Shown in pieces: positions 39,223 to 51,478 of a stretch of DNA of 64,000 bases (position 1 is its first letter; every line of letters starts with the position of its first letter). Below the pieces are notes generated by a model that worked only from the letters and a program-made list of their open reading frames with translations, did not search any database and was not told the DNA's origin. The DNA comes from Siphonodentalium dalli (lineage: Eukaryota; Mollusca; Scaphopoda; Gadilida; Siphonodentaliidae), in NCBI GenBank assembly GCA_032622095.1, contig CP136061.1:86278324-86342323 (forward strand). Reading direction: 5' to 3'. A program made the position numbers and the translations under genes.

Positions 39223-41291
39223 TCAATCACCGGAGTGGATTCCTTTATGGCTTTTTAGATTACATGAATGTTTATATTCTTTCCCGCATATATCGCACTT
39301 ATACGGTCGATCTCCAGTGTGTATCCTCCTGTGTGTAGTCAAGTTTCCTGTCGTGCTGAATGATTTTTCACAAATATCGCATTGATACGGACGGTCGCCA
39401 GAGTGGATTCTCTTATGTGTCGCCATGTGAGTTGGTGTAGTGAATGCTTTCTCGCATATATCACATTGATATGGTCGATCTCCGGTATGGATTCTTTTGT
39501 GACTCGTCAGGTCAGCTGATGTAGTAAATGCTTTCTCGCATATATCACATTGATATGGTCGATCTCCGGTGTTGATTTTTTTATGACTCGTCAGGTGAGT
39601 TGATGTTGTGAATGCTTTCTCGCATATATCACATTGGTATGGTCAATCTCCGTTGTGGATTATTTTATGACTCGTCAGGTGAGTTGATGTATTGAATGCG
39701 TTCTCGCATATATCACATTGATATGGTCGATCTCCGGTGTGGATTATTTTATGACTCGTCAGGTGGGTCGATGTAGTGTACGCTTTTTCACATATACATG
39801 TATCACATTGATATGGTCGATCTCCGGTGTGGATTCTTTTGTGACGCGCCAGGTGAGTTGATGTAGTGAATCCTTTCTCGCATATATCGCATTGATATGG
39901 TCGATCTCCAGTGTGGATTCTTTTGTGACGCGTCAGGTGAGTTGATGTAGTGAACGCTTTTTCACATATATCACATTGATATGGTCGATCTCCGGTGTGG
40001 ATTCTTTTGTGACGCGTCAGGTTAGTTGATTTAGTGAATGCTTTCTCGCATATATCACACTGATAGGGTATATGTCCGATGATGTGAATTCTCTTGTGTG
40101 AAATCAAATTTCGCGACTCGCTGAATGATTTTTCACAAATGTCACATTGATATGGTTGGTCGCCTGAGTGGATTCTCTTATGTGTAGCCAGGTTGCCCGA
40201 TGTAGTAAATGCTTTCTCGCATATATCACATTGGTATGGTCGATCTCCGGTGTGGATTCTTTTGTGACGCGTCAGGTGAGTTGATGTAGTGAACGCTTTT
40301 TCACATATATCACATTGATATGGTCGATCTCCGGTGTGGATTCTTTTGTGACGCGTCAGGTTAGTTGATTTAGTGAATGCTTTCTCGCATATATCACACT
40401 GATAGGGTCTATGTCCGATGATGTGAATTCTCTTGTGTGAAATCAAATTTCGCGACTCGCTGAATGATTTTTCACAAATGTCACATTGATACGGTTGGTC
40501 GCCTGAGTGGATTCTCTTATGTGTAGCCAGGTTGCCCGATGTAGTAAATGCTTTCTCGCATATATCACATTGGTATGGTCGATCTCCGGTGTGGATTCAT
40601 TTGTGACGCATCAGGTGAGTTGATGTAGTGAACGCTTTATCACATATATCACATTGATATGGTCGATCTCCGGTGTGGATTCTTTTGTGGCGCGTCAGGT
40701 TAGTTGATTTAGTGAATGCTTTCTCGCATATATCACACTGATGGGGTCTATGTCCGATGATGTGAATTCTCTTGTGTGAAATCAAATTTCGCGACTCGCT
40801 GAATGATTTTTCACAAATGTCACATTGATACGGTTGGTCGCCTGAGTGGATTCTCTTATGTGTAGCCAGGTTGCCCGATGTAGTAAATGCTTTCTCGCAT
40901 ATATCACATTGGTATGGTCGATCTCCGGTGTGGATTCTTTTGTGACGCGTCAGGTGAGTTGATGCAGTGAATGCTTTCTCGCATATATCACATTGATATG
41001 GTCGATCTCCGGTGTGGATTCTCTTATGTATCGCCAGGTTACCCGATGTAGTGAATGCTTTCTCGCATATATCGCACTGATACGGTCTATCTCCGGAGTG
41101 GATCATTTTATGAGTAGTTAAATTAGTGTATTGCACGAATGCTTTCTCGCATATATCGCACCGGTAAGGTCGATATCCGACTTACATTCGCGTGTGCGCG
41201 TTCACCGATCAGGGTGTCGAACTTAACAAATCACTTCCCCCAAACTTCACAGCGATTTGGGCGGTCACGAGCTCTTCTACTTTCTGCCATG
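39223..41291 (-). pseudogene. C2H2 zinc-finger array, duplicon B, two internal stops
   Basis: From 41136 down to 39223 a single frame holds over 20 fingers, interrupted only by TGA at 40597 (in 'HK-stop-IH') and TGA at 39643 (in 'GD-stop-PYQC'). Upstream, the leader from ATG 41289-41291 has a TGA after the first finger's 'GK', a frameshift and a TAA. A three-base insertion makes the linker 'HIIGHRPY' and occurs three times at exactly 339-bp spacing (40078, 40417, 40756), showing internal tandem duplication of four fingers. One finger near 39790 has two extra residues ('CDTCICEK'). Most zinc ligands are intact. Confidence 0.75.
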
Positions 41292-42260
41292 TTGATTTAT
41301 ATATTCCACAATTGTAAACGAGATTACGAACCACAATGGTTAACTAGTGTTTATGTTAAATGCGTTTAGGTAAAAACACGTACGGTACATACACATGTTA
41401 CCGTACCGGTACGTGACTTCTATTCAGTAAACGCCAGACTGAAACTATTGTTCAATGCTTACATCTTTATGGCACTAACTTAATACGCGTCATCGATAAA
41501 AATCGCTCGGCAATTGGGAGAGTCAGTTCAGAATCAACAGAAGCAATCGTAATCATTGTTAACTTAAAACCATTCTGTGTTCCCGGCCGGAGTCAGAAAA
41601 TATTTGGTACTGGTTATTGGTTACATTTGTTATGCGTTCAATGTGCAATGTGTGTCGGGTCCACGTGGAACCACCCATCGGCTACAGGTTAGAAGAAAAA
41701 TAGATAATATATTTTCAGTTGGACTCAATTTAACCATACAATCCACGTAGTACATATACACACCGCGTAATCAAATGGCCTTATCTGCACCTAAAACGCT
41801 AATCTGCGTGCCGGAACTGCTGCTCTGCGTGGTAAATATGGAATGTTGTTGTTGACGACGTCATTTTTTAAGTACCACGCCGGTAAGTATTTGCTTTTAT
41901 TTTCTTAGTTTATGCGCGTTAGTTAGAGTGATATTATCGTACTCTTTGTGCAAAAGCGTGTGGTCGGAAGTAATTTGGAAGTGTATGACTACCCAGTTTC
42001 TGGCAAAATAATATGGACGTAGCAACGGACTCTTTATATTAAGTTTATGTTAATTTTAAGATCATTCCAAACATAACTAATGCGTGGGTGATTTATTTCA
42101 CTGGTGCGTATCGGAATGGGAGGTGTTTTCATATCGAAATTAATACAGCCCAATCTCTGTATCAATTATATAATTTTCCATCTGCAGTCTGTTCCATTAA
42201 CCAACAACAAGTAATTAAAACTTTGACAACTCCTTATCCGAGAGTAAGGAAATTGATCAT
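41292..42260. other. 5' flank of duplicon B, then unassigned sequence
   Basis: 41292-41700 matches the 5' flank of A and C. Beyond 41700 the text is unique here. It includes a donor-like 'cgccggtaagtatttgc' near 41880 after a GC-richer patch, but I found no convincing exon. Confidence 0.45.
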
Positions 42261-42261
42261 A

Positions 42262-42705
42262 GGATACTATGGGTGGCGGGATGGGGTGGTGGTGGGTACT
42301 AACATATACACGATCGTGAGTTTGTAGGGGCGCCTGCGGCGCATAAGATACTATGGGTGGCGGGATGGGGTGGTGGGTGGGTACTAACATATACACGATC
42401 ATGAGTATGATGGGGCGCCTGTGGCGCATAAGATACTATGAGTGGCGGGATGGGGTGGTGGGTGGGTACTAACATATACACGATCATGAGTATGTAGGGG
42501 CCCTGCGGCGCATAAGATACTATGGTGGCGGGATGGGGTGGTGGGTGGGTACTAACATATACACGATCATGAGTATGTAGGGGCGCCTGCGGCGCATAAG
42601 ATACTATGGGTGGCGGGATGGGGTGGTGAGTGGATACTAACATATACACGACCATGAGTATGTAGGGGCGCCTGCGGCGCATACGATACTATGGGTGGCG
42701 GGATA
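42262..42705. repeat. 84-85-bp tandem repeat, five units
   Basis: 'tactatgggtggcgggatgg' starts at 42265, 42349, 42434, 42518, 42602 and (partial) 42687. Units also contain 'ggggtggtgggtgggt' and a palindrome 'gcgcctgcggcgc'. Pro/His-rich minus-strand frames here are repeat artefacts. Confidence 0.9.
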
Positions 42706-42714
42706 TTTAATTTT

Positions 42715-44100
42715 AACTTGAATTGGGTCCAGTAACATATTTAATGTGTTTACATGTACTTTATGTGTTTTTGGATAGGTGTGCATCTACATGTATATAA
42801 AATATTTTCTAAATTTGGGCTGCTGATTGGGATCCAAGGACATGGAGCTGGCCCAACAACCACGCACCATGATAAAACCATACAGCACCATGATAAAACC
42901 ATATAGCACCCATGATAAAACCATACAGCACCTGTGCCTATGAAATCATATTTCGGGGTCAGTGTTCTCTCAGACTCTACTTATTCTGAAAAATGATCCA
43001 GACTATACTTATTTTGAAAATGATTCCACATTTGACTTTAGAATATAGGTAGGCACTGAACAAAACAATTTGGTCATCAGAAAGGGATTTTGGGTTCAGT
43101 GAGGAGGTGAATATTTGTGTTTCTTAATATTCAAATTGGTAACTTTAACTTGAATTATTGGGCTCTGTAACACATTATACGTGTTTAGCTCCAAGACTGT
43201 AAGTGTTTTGGGTGTCAGCATCAATACAATTTTTTTTTTTAAGTTTGGGCTCCTCTGGGATTTAAGGACAAACAGCCAGCCCAAAACCACACAGAACCGT
43301 GCCTTCAAAATGATATTTCGTAGTCAGTGTTCTTTCAGACTGTACTCATTCTGCAAAGTATCCAACATTTGACTTTAGATATATAGGCAGGCAATCAATC
43401 AACAAAACATATTTGGGGCACAATGAAGGGCTTTTGGGCTCAGAGTGGGTATTTCTAACTTTAATTTGGCCATGTATGGTACATATAACACATTATGTGT
43501 ATTTCAGTCCAGTACTTACAGTAGTGTGTTTTGGAAGGAGATGCATCTATAGAGGCAGATTTGCAAAAAAAAAGGCTGCTCGGTGGAATTTAAGTACAAG
43601 CAGCAGACCCAACACCAACATTACCCATAATAAACCATACAGTACCTGTGCCTTTAAAATCATATTTCGGGGTCAGTATTATCTCAGATGTACTCATTCA
43701 GGAAATTATAATTGTTGTTGGCTGCTGTTGGTAGAATTTGATACGTTATCATTGCAAACTTAAATTGGACTCTCTTAATCCAAGTATTCCAAGTCCAGGT
43801 CACTTTTTCACATTTAACACAAGGCAGTGGTGGTGCAGCATTACATATCCTGTACCAGTGTTTTCTCTTATATAAATGCGAGTGACCCATAAATTCCAAT
43901 AATGAGTGTTATGTACATGTGTCTATAATGGTACATAACAGTATACTCTATAATTCAACATCAAAACTTTCAATTATGATTCCGATCATAGTAATTTACT
44001 ATTGCCAAGGGATGGGTTAAGATCTGCTCATCGTGATCGGCCTCTGGTTCAACTAAGAATTGAAGATATTTGATAATAACCCAAGTAGCTTACTATTTAT
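42715..44100. repeat. ~355-bp monomer array, second copy
   Basis: Matches 31741-31862 joined to 36247-37414, without the nested insertions. Monomer marks recur near 42950, 43312 and 43665. A small triplication of 'accatgataaaaccata' lies at 42868-42925. Confidence 0.7.
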
Positions 44101-44660
44101 ATTGCAGTAATACAAGCTTAATTCAACTGCAATAGTGAGAACAGTAATAATGTTGTCTTATTGATTTATAGTTATTTTTAGCCACATATATATCACATAG
44201 CAGTGAAGCTGTAACCCATTTATGATTCAGTGGACTCTCCCATTCAATTCTAAAAGTCTTAATTAGATAGTCTATTGTTCATTTGTATGGCTGTTCTCAT
44301 ATACATGTATTTTTCAATTAATCATTCTTCTTTATATCTCTAGGTTTCTCCTCATTCACTTGCATGGATTTCTGTAGTTAAAAAATAACACTTCTCAACA
44401 TTTCTGATACTTTCATCTGATATGTCTCATTTTATATTGGTTTATTTTGACACAGCCTTTGTCCCTATTGAATGTATTGATTGATTAATTTATTTCTATG
44501 TTTATGTGTACCCGTACCATAGAATGGTACACATATTGTGGATCTCCGGATTGACCACTCGTCGCCCGCCCGGTAGACACTTTACGCATGGTGCGATAAC
44601 AACATTTTTTATTCGATCGCAACCACATTTTGTATATCTGTTTCTCAGCCCAAAATACAG
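44101..44660. repeat. Second copy of the 37.9-38.5 kb segment
   Basis: Continues the same duplication directly after the monomer array, without the MITE. No gene. Confidence 0.7.
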
Positions 44661-46587
44661 ATCGAGTTAAAATATGGGTTTGATACAAGTTTTTATGGAG
44701 TTTTGGCCCTTCTTCGACTTAGAATTCACGCATGCTGCAATAACTAAAAAAAAAGATATCTTAAATCAAATTTGGTATGTGAGCCCAAAATACATATAGA
44801 ATTCGAATTCAGGTATGGGTTTGATGATATGGGCGTCATGGGCGTATTTAAAAAAAACTTATTCTAATCTTTGAATGTTATGGATTTTAGATTCCTAACT
44901 GAAAATAGCTAATCACTATCGTGATCGGCCTCTCGTTTAATAGTCAAATTGGCATTTTTTAACTTTAATTTGGCCATGTAACCCATTGTTTTTTTTTCAA
45001 TCCAGTACTTATAGCGTTTTTGGAAAGTTCTGCATCAAATCTAATCAGAAGATTTTGCAAAAGTTTGGGGTGTTTGGTGGGATTTAAGGATATGGAGACG
45101 GGCAAACACCCATGATAAAACCATACATCACCCATGCCTCTGAAATCATATTTCTGGGTTAGAGTTCTCTCAGACTATACCAATTCTGACAATTAATCCA
45201 CATTTGACTTTGGAATACATGTATATGGAGGCAATGGAAACATTAATATAGCATTCCCTACCAATACATGTGTTTTCATTGTAAATTGGTCAGCATGGAA
45301 ATTGCATCGGAAATTGTGATGCACATCCAGTTAAATTCAGCCCTGGTTTTTACATACATGTACGTTGTTGTCGTAGTTGGTCGTGCTGTTAAATTTGCTT
45401 CATTTTGGAATTTTGGTCAGGACCATGGGATGCAGTTGGATATTTGAAAGCCTGTCACAAAGACCCTGTAGCCATGTCGTTGTTCATTGAACACCAACAC
45501 TAATGTACACATAGTCGGACGGGCAAGGGGGGCTGGGAGGGCTACAGCTCCCCAAACATTTTGGAAGCTCAAGATCGGGTAAATTGGACATATTTTTGGG
45601 CAAATTCGGGCAAATTGATTGGTATTTCAGAGGGAAATTACAGTATTTTCACATTTCTGCCCAATTATGCATACATGTACATGCATTTAAGGTTGATTGA
45701 ATCTAGTTTGTTATATTTCTGTGTATATACATGTATATATATGGTATATTCTACAAAAACTCTGTTACAACCATGAATATAAAGTGCTAAAAGATTCAGA
45801 CAAAATGTCTCAGCCCCCCCTAAAAAATTGGCTATGAATGTATATTTACAAGCAATTTTCATGCTGGGCTGTGTCGTGCAAGTCACTGATCTACCGTACT
45901 TGTGTAGAGGCATAAATGTACATGTACTTGTCACAGATGCAATCACTTTCAGACCACGCCACATGCAATGTAAAAAGTGCCATGCCATTTCTCGTCCCAA
46001 CTCGGTCAAGGGGACGAGAAATGACATTGGGTGCCCTATTTGAATCCTCTGGACGACGGCCATTTTGGATCGGGTGGGGTGTGTGGAAAGAGTCCATTGT
46101 GGACACCCTACAACACTTTTTTGTTGTTGACATAATTATAAAAGCATATCGAATAAGGAATGGAAGTCACCTTCGTTTTAATCGATACTCTGGCGTGATG
46201 AATATATCGTTAAGATAGATAAGTCTGGTCGCCAAACAAGAAATCAAGCCTAATAGCCGTTACAGAGAATGGTATGGTTCACTCGGTCACATATACTATC
46301 CGGGTACAGTCATCCTCATAACTGATGGGCGATATAATAATAAATGAAGTACGGAAAGGAAATGGCATCAGTGGTGATTTTTGTAGAATTCAATCGAACT
46401 ATATTACCTGTCAGTCTCGCGCAAAACTGTACCCAAGATTGTGAATATATAGGTTGATAGTAATGGGCCGTTTAGCATGTGCGATCACTGATGATAAGCC
46501 GCCGATGACGATCAAATTGAAATCAATTGCTCATGCGAACAGCGTCCTAGCGACAGAATGAGACCTGAAACGATGCGTGTGCGACTC
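44661..46587. other. Non-coding; single monomer at about 44940-45240
   Basis: The part around 44940-45240 is one more diverged ~355-bp monomer, containing 'gggatttaaggatatggag' with an unoccupied TTAA. The rest, including frames of up to 132 codons near 45665-46218, resembles no protein. Confidence 0.45.
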
Positions 46588-47063
46588 TTAAAGGTGTATT
46601 ATCTCTTTGTAAACATGTTTTATATAGTTGCCGGGGTATAAAATATTAGATCTGAATCGACGACTGTCCAGAAATGCTTCTATCGATTAATATTAATGTT
46701 ATTGCGAATATTTTCTAGTCTAAAAAGGTGTAGTTGTTTAGCTAACAAACAATAGTGGTTACTGTTAACAGAGACCAGAAATTTTATTGTACAATTTTGT
46801 CACAAATGAACGTTAATTATACTCATTATCGCTTATAACTATGGAACAAAACAATACAAACAATCAATCTTGGACATTTGACTTTCGGTACGTAGCCATA
46901 GGAACAGCCCAGTGCTCTATATCGCAATATGGTATCATCCGAATGGTCTGTTCTAAAAATAGACACATAAACGGTCCCGATTAAATATTCGAAATAAAAT
47001 CAATATTAATTGATAGAAGCCTCTCCGGACAGGGTCTTTTTTAGAGAGATAATCCATCTGTAA
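46588..47063 (+). repeat. TTAA foldback MITE with internal deletion
   Basis: The left end is TTAA-AGGTGTATTATCTC. Near 47035 the sequence jumps from 'ccggacagggtctttt' to 'agagagataatccatct', deleting ~70 bp of the right arm. The final TTAA has eroded to GTAA. Confidence 0.85.
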
Positions 47064-47910
47064 TGTCGAATTCTGAGTCCCATCACTTATTCTATTTGAA
47101 TAGTGGTTCGTCAATTATAGTACCGCGTTGTCACTGTTGCCATACAAATGAGCACTCGATGATGGGGACGGGGTCTAAAACAAAAACGTTCATACAAAGG
47201 TTGAACATAAAAATCCCTCCGAACCATGGGTCTACCATCCTCCCTACATGCAAATCTATTTGTTTTTCCTTCAACAAATTGGGGTCTCATCCCCTCTTTC
47301 CCCATATTTTTTACTGGATATCATATGTTTGAGTACAACTGTTTTAAATGAGCTTTGTTCAGAAAGACGATTTTTGTCAGACCTAGCTAACTACAAAGTA
47401 AAATTTTGAAAGATCTAATTCAACCACTTGAATCGTACACTTTTGATAATCTTGAGTGATAATAACAATTATATACATAAAACTCCTGTAATCTGGGTTG
47501 TGATCGTACTATATAGTGTTATATACGTTTCAAGCTGGAATAAAATATGCATATTTATGCCCTACATGGAATTGAACCATCTATTTCTAATTATAATTAG
47601 CTAGATATAAATTGTGTCCTCAAAACTTATGTCATTTTGATGGCATGGCTCGTTATACTCAACTTATACCTGAGGAAATTTAAAATGTGTCAGCATATAT
47701 ATGTGGTCACCCCCAACCAAAAGTACTTTATCATCCTCCAACCAACCCTATCCCTGTGTGTGAATGTGTTCGTCAGACCCACACCCCTATTGGGGGAACT
47801 CTTAGTAGTGGGAGGAAGGGGTGCAATCGAACACACATATAGAGCCACTCGACCTAAAAAAAAAACGCTGCTATTAATCGCACGCACGTGTGCAATGAGA
47901 ATAGACCCTT
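47064..47910. other. Spacer, nothing recognised
   Basis: Short frames only, and no similarity I can name. Confidence 0.4.
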
Positions 47911-48514
47911 AGCCCGGCATATCGTGTCATATTCCCACCAATGCAAGCTATCTGGATAAGAAACGAACGCAGTCACGATCATGAAACCTTACACGCTTCC
48001 ACTGTGAATCGTACAGTCAATCAAGTGAGTGGGTGACTGACCCATTGCTTTGAGTCGATTCAAGCGGGAAAGTGAACTGAAAAGATGTGCCGAATTACCG
48101 CAAATCATTTACACTAAAGCACAAACCATTTGTGCTTCGGAATAATTCACTCAAATGCATGGTTATCGATTCACCTACCGCGAAGTGTAAATATATTTGA
48201 CCAACTGACTCCCATCAGACTCTGAATAAGTATGTTCGCATCACGGTATGGCGGGTGTCACTGCCTCTATCTATTTATGTTCGCATCATGGTATGGCGGG
48301 TGTCACTGCCTCTATATATTCATGTTCGAATCATGGTATGGCGGGTATCACTGCCTCTATCTATTCATGATTGACACCATCAGCATACCATTATTTGTGT
48401 GTTGTCTTCATTATTCGAGTAAATTTGAGTTTGGGGAGAATCTCTGCATATTAATTTTCATTTGTGTTTCAGCGTAAATGTGATATAGTTGCACATTGCG
48501 ACAAATTATTTGTG
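47911..48514. repeat. Second copy of 22.3-24.2 kb segments
   Basis: 47911-48105 matches 22330-22510 and 48105-48505 matches 23875-24190; the material between them at 22.5-23.9 kb, including the minisatellite, is absent here. Contains the 45-bp tandem listed next. Confidence 0.65.
48231..48365. repeat. 45-bp tandem repeat, three units
   Basis: 'tatgttcgcatca' then 'ggtatggcgggtgtcactgc' starts at 48231, 48276 and 48321. The paralogue at 24008-24060 has one unit, so the expansion happened after the duplication. Confidence 0.85.
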
Positions 48515-49002
48515 GTTCACTTTCTGCCATGTTGATTTATATATTCCACAAGTGTAAACGAGATGACTGGCAACAATGGTTATCTAGTCTGTATGTTGAA
48601 TGCTTTTTGGTAAAAACACGTAGGTCTACATGCACACATTAGCGTGACTTCTTTACAGTAAACGCCAGACTGAAACTATAGTTCGATGGTTACAGCTTTA
48701 CGGCACTAACTTAATACGCGTCATCGATAAAAATCCCTCGGCAATTGTAAGAGTCAGTTCAGAAACAACAGAAGCAATCGTAATCGTTGTTAACTTAAAA
48801 CCATTCTTTGTTCCAGGCCGTAGTCAGAAAATATGGTTTGGTACTGGTTATTGGTTACAGTTGTTAAGCGTTCAATGCAATACGCGTCATCGATAAAAAT
48901 CCCTCGGCAATTGGAAGAGTCAGTTCAGAAACAATCGTAATCGTTGTTAAATTAAAACCATTCTGTGTTCCCGGCCGTAGTCAGAAAATATTTGGTACTG
49001 GT
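48515..49002. repeat. Orphan 5' flank of the zinc-finger duplicon
   Basis: It begins within the leader codons ('cactttctgccatgttg', inverse of the start codon region) and follows the 5' flank of arrays A-C, but no finger array is attached. Part of it ('cgcgtcatcgataaaaatcc') is present twice, at about 48718 and 48885. On both sides lies the same ~95-bp text ('gagtttggggagaatctctg'), so it is bounded by a direct repeat. Confidence 0.7.
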
Positions 49003-49485
49003 CAATTTGAGTTTGGGGAGAATCTCTGCTTATTAATTTTCATTTGTGTTTCAGTGTAAATGTGATATAGTTGCACATTACGATAAATTATTTGCGGTTC
49101 AGTGTCAAATATTTGTGTTTCAGTGCAAATAATTGTCACGTCGGCGAAAATATGTAGAAGCACTAATAACCCTTATTATTTTCATTTCATTACAAACAGT
49201 AGCACTTCAGTGTAAATACTTGCACCACTGTTCAAATACGCCATAACTGTGAAAAGACCATCCAAAGTTGTATTTTGGAGGTCTTCATGTCTTCAAATTA
49301 TAATTTTCATAACCATAGATACCATTTTTCTCCAATTAATGTTGTTAGCATTGAGGATATTACAGTGTTAATTTTCGGAAAACGCAACACGTGTGCACGT
49401 GTGGAGTCGACGTCCATCATTACCGCAAATTATACATTTGACAAAAACTAGGATGGTATGATCCGGGCAGGGATTTTCAACTGTT
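49003..49485. repeat. Second copy of 24.1-24.58 kb segment
   Basis: Matches 24110-24590 up to 'atgatccgggcagggatttt'. No gene. Confidence 0.65.
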
Positions 49486-49600
49486 ACCAGGGGGGGGGGT
49501 CTGCAATATTTTTACGAACACTAGGCGGGGGTGGTGGGTGGTCCGGCTTACACATTTTTTCCTGGCCCTGTAAATTTTTTCCTAGAGTCATTTTTCTTAA
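49486..49600. repeat. G-run element end (hAT-like family)
   Basis: 'accaggggggggggtctgca' then 'ggcgggggtggtgggtggtc' matches the ends at 13699 and 20536. It inserted where the 24.58-kb paralogue reads straight on. Confidence 0.5.
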
Positions 49601-50062
49601 AATTAATGGGACAAAAGGTTTTAAGAATGCTTTTATTATGTAATAGGTAAGCACTTAACATTTGGTAGGGAGGTTTGAGTTAACCATCAGTTAATAATGA
49701 GGGATGACACCAAGGGGTAATAAAAAGGTTAGCTTGCTAAATGTTTTCACCAAGGATCTATCAATGCACATTGACATGGAAGGGCTCACATTTACATAGT
49801 TCTATTAAAAATCAGTTATTTAACCTGATAGAAATGAAAACATAACACAATAATAGACTTTTCAAATATATGTAAACTCTTCACTGAACTCCTCAAATAA
49901 AAATAGACTAATCAAAAATCCATAATAAAATAAAACAAAGGTGTTAAAACAAACTTTGACAGAATTCAACGATTCCACAATTTTCAAACCCCATACAGAT
50001 TTACTCGCACCCACTAATGTTAAGAAGTCAAAGAATAAGCTTAAATCATCTTTTACAGGTAA
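49601..50062. other. AT-rich spacer before retroelement fragment
   Basis: No gene recognised. Confidence 0.4.
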
Positions 50063-50531
50063 ATGGAAATGGGAAAGTCTGCATTTGATTATTTGAAAGA
50101 TCGTCTTTCAAATCCCCCCATTTTAGGCTACCCCGACGATAGCAGACCATTTGAAATTCATATTGCTGCTTCCCGACATGGTTTAGGTTGTGTCCTTCTC
50201 CAGGAAGAAGATGGTGTGAAGCGGGTGATAGCATATGGCAGCCGAGGTACTACTGTGGCAGAGAAGAATTATCCCGCCCAAAAATTAGAATTTTTAGCTT
50301 TGAAATGGGCAGTGACGGAGAAGTTTTATGATTACTTATATGGAAATTATTTTGTTGTATATACATATAATAACCCTTTAACTTATGTGCTTACTTCAGC
50401 TAAATTAGATGCTACAGGTCAAAGATGGTTTTCAGCCCTTGGTGCTTTTAAATTTGATATTCTCTATCAACCTGGTAAGACCAATACATATGCAGATGTT
50501 TTATCTAGGTTGGATGAGCCTTCTTCAGCTT
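50063..50531 (+). pseudogene. Ty3/gypsy pol fragment (RT end and RNase H), inactive
   Basis: An open frame of ~156 codons carries the connection between reverse transcriptase and RNase H of a Ty3/gypsy LTR retroelement. Marks are 'FDYLKDRLSNPPIL', 'VAEKNYPAQKLEFLALKWAV', 'NNPLTYVLTSAKLDATG' and 'PGKTNTYADVLSR'. Two positions that are normally acidic in RNase H are not: the residue before 'ASRHGLG' is Ala, and the residue before 'NNPLTY' is Tyr. Protease, most of RT and integrase are missing here, and a TTAA MITE cuts the frame after 'SSAF'. It is a dead copy. Its sequence resembles elements common in marine invertebrates. Confidence 0.8.
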
Positions 50532-51059
50532 TTAAATGTGGATTATCTCTTTGTAAGCATGTATTATATAGTTACCGGGGTATAAAATATTAGATTTGAA
50601 TCGAAGACTCCTGTCCGGAAATGCTTCTATCGATTAATATTAATTTTATTTCGAATATTTTCTGGTCTAAAAAGGTGTGTTTGTTCAGCTAACGAACAAT
50701 ATTGGTTACTGTTAACAGAGACCAGAAATTATATTGTGCAATTTTGTCACAATTAAACGTTAATTATACTCATTATCGCTTATATCTGTGGAACAAAACA
50801 ATACAAACAACCCATCTGTGGCATTTGACATTCATTGCGTAGCCGTAGGAACAGCCCAGTGCTCTATATCGCAATACGGTCTCATCCGAATGGTCGGTTC
50901 TAAAAATAGTAACATAAACGGGCCCGATTTAATATTCGAAATAAAATCAATATTAATTGATAGAAGCTTTTCCGGACATAGGTCTTCAGTTCATATCTAT
51001 TATTTTATACCCACGCAACTATTTAAAATTTGTTATTTAAAGAGATAATCCATCTTTAA
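50532..51059 (+). repeat. TTAA foldback MITE inside gypsy fragment
   Basis: Full length with the right TTAA intact; the left terminus reads TTAA-ATGTGGATTATCTC. Very similar to the 37415 copy. The pol frame reads into it, so the last ~20 codons of the apparent protein are MITE sequence. Confidence 0.9.
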
Positions 51060-51478
51060 TGTTTGTCAAATTTGTATAATATTACAGCTACTTGGTTATA
51101 TGATCATTGTTTTTAGATCATGACAAATAATGACCTTTCAAGGATTTCAGGAGACATTGTGAGACCAATGCCTAACAAGTGACATTAGTTGTAAAAAGTT
51201 TCATTTCCAGCTTACATATTTGACTGGTAATAAGTCAAATATTTGGACACTGTATATAGTAACCAGAGAAGCATTTAGATGTTTAAAAGTACATTTTGAA
51301 GTACGCAGAAAGTGTAATTTGTATACCTAATTGTTTGGTGACAATAGCAGGCAGAAATTTACATTTAATTTCTGAACTAGTTTGAAATTGAAATAAGTTT
51401 TTTTGAAATTTTGTACAGATTTTTGTCAAAATATATATATTTTGAAATGATCGGGACATCATTTAAACTGCAGGGGAG
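51060..51478. other. Non-coding, probably 3' part of the gypsy element
   Basis: No frame is recognised. If the LTR call below is right, this is the region between pol and the 3' LTR. Confidence 0.3.

Noticed and set aside
41860..41900. Donor-like 'cgccggtaagt' after a GC-richer patch, as a first exon
   Set aside because: No coding frame or matching acceptor downstream could be identified, so an exon is not supported.
42166..42682. Pro/His-rich minus-strand frames
   Set aside because: They are translations of the 84-bp tandem repeat and have no domain.
45665..46218. Overlapping frames of 80-132 codons on both strands
   Set aside because: Three overlapping frames with no domain and a local hairpin ('ttctcgtccc' with 'gggacgagaa') suggest chance.
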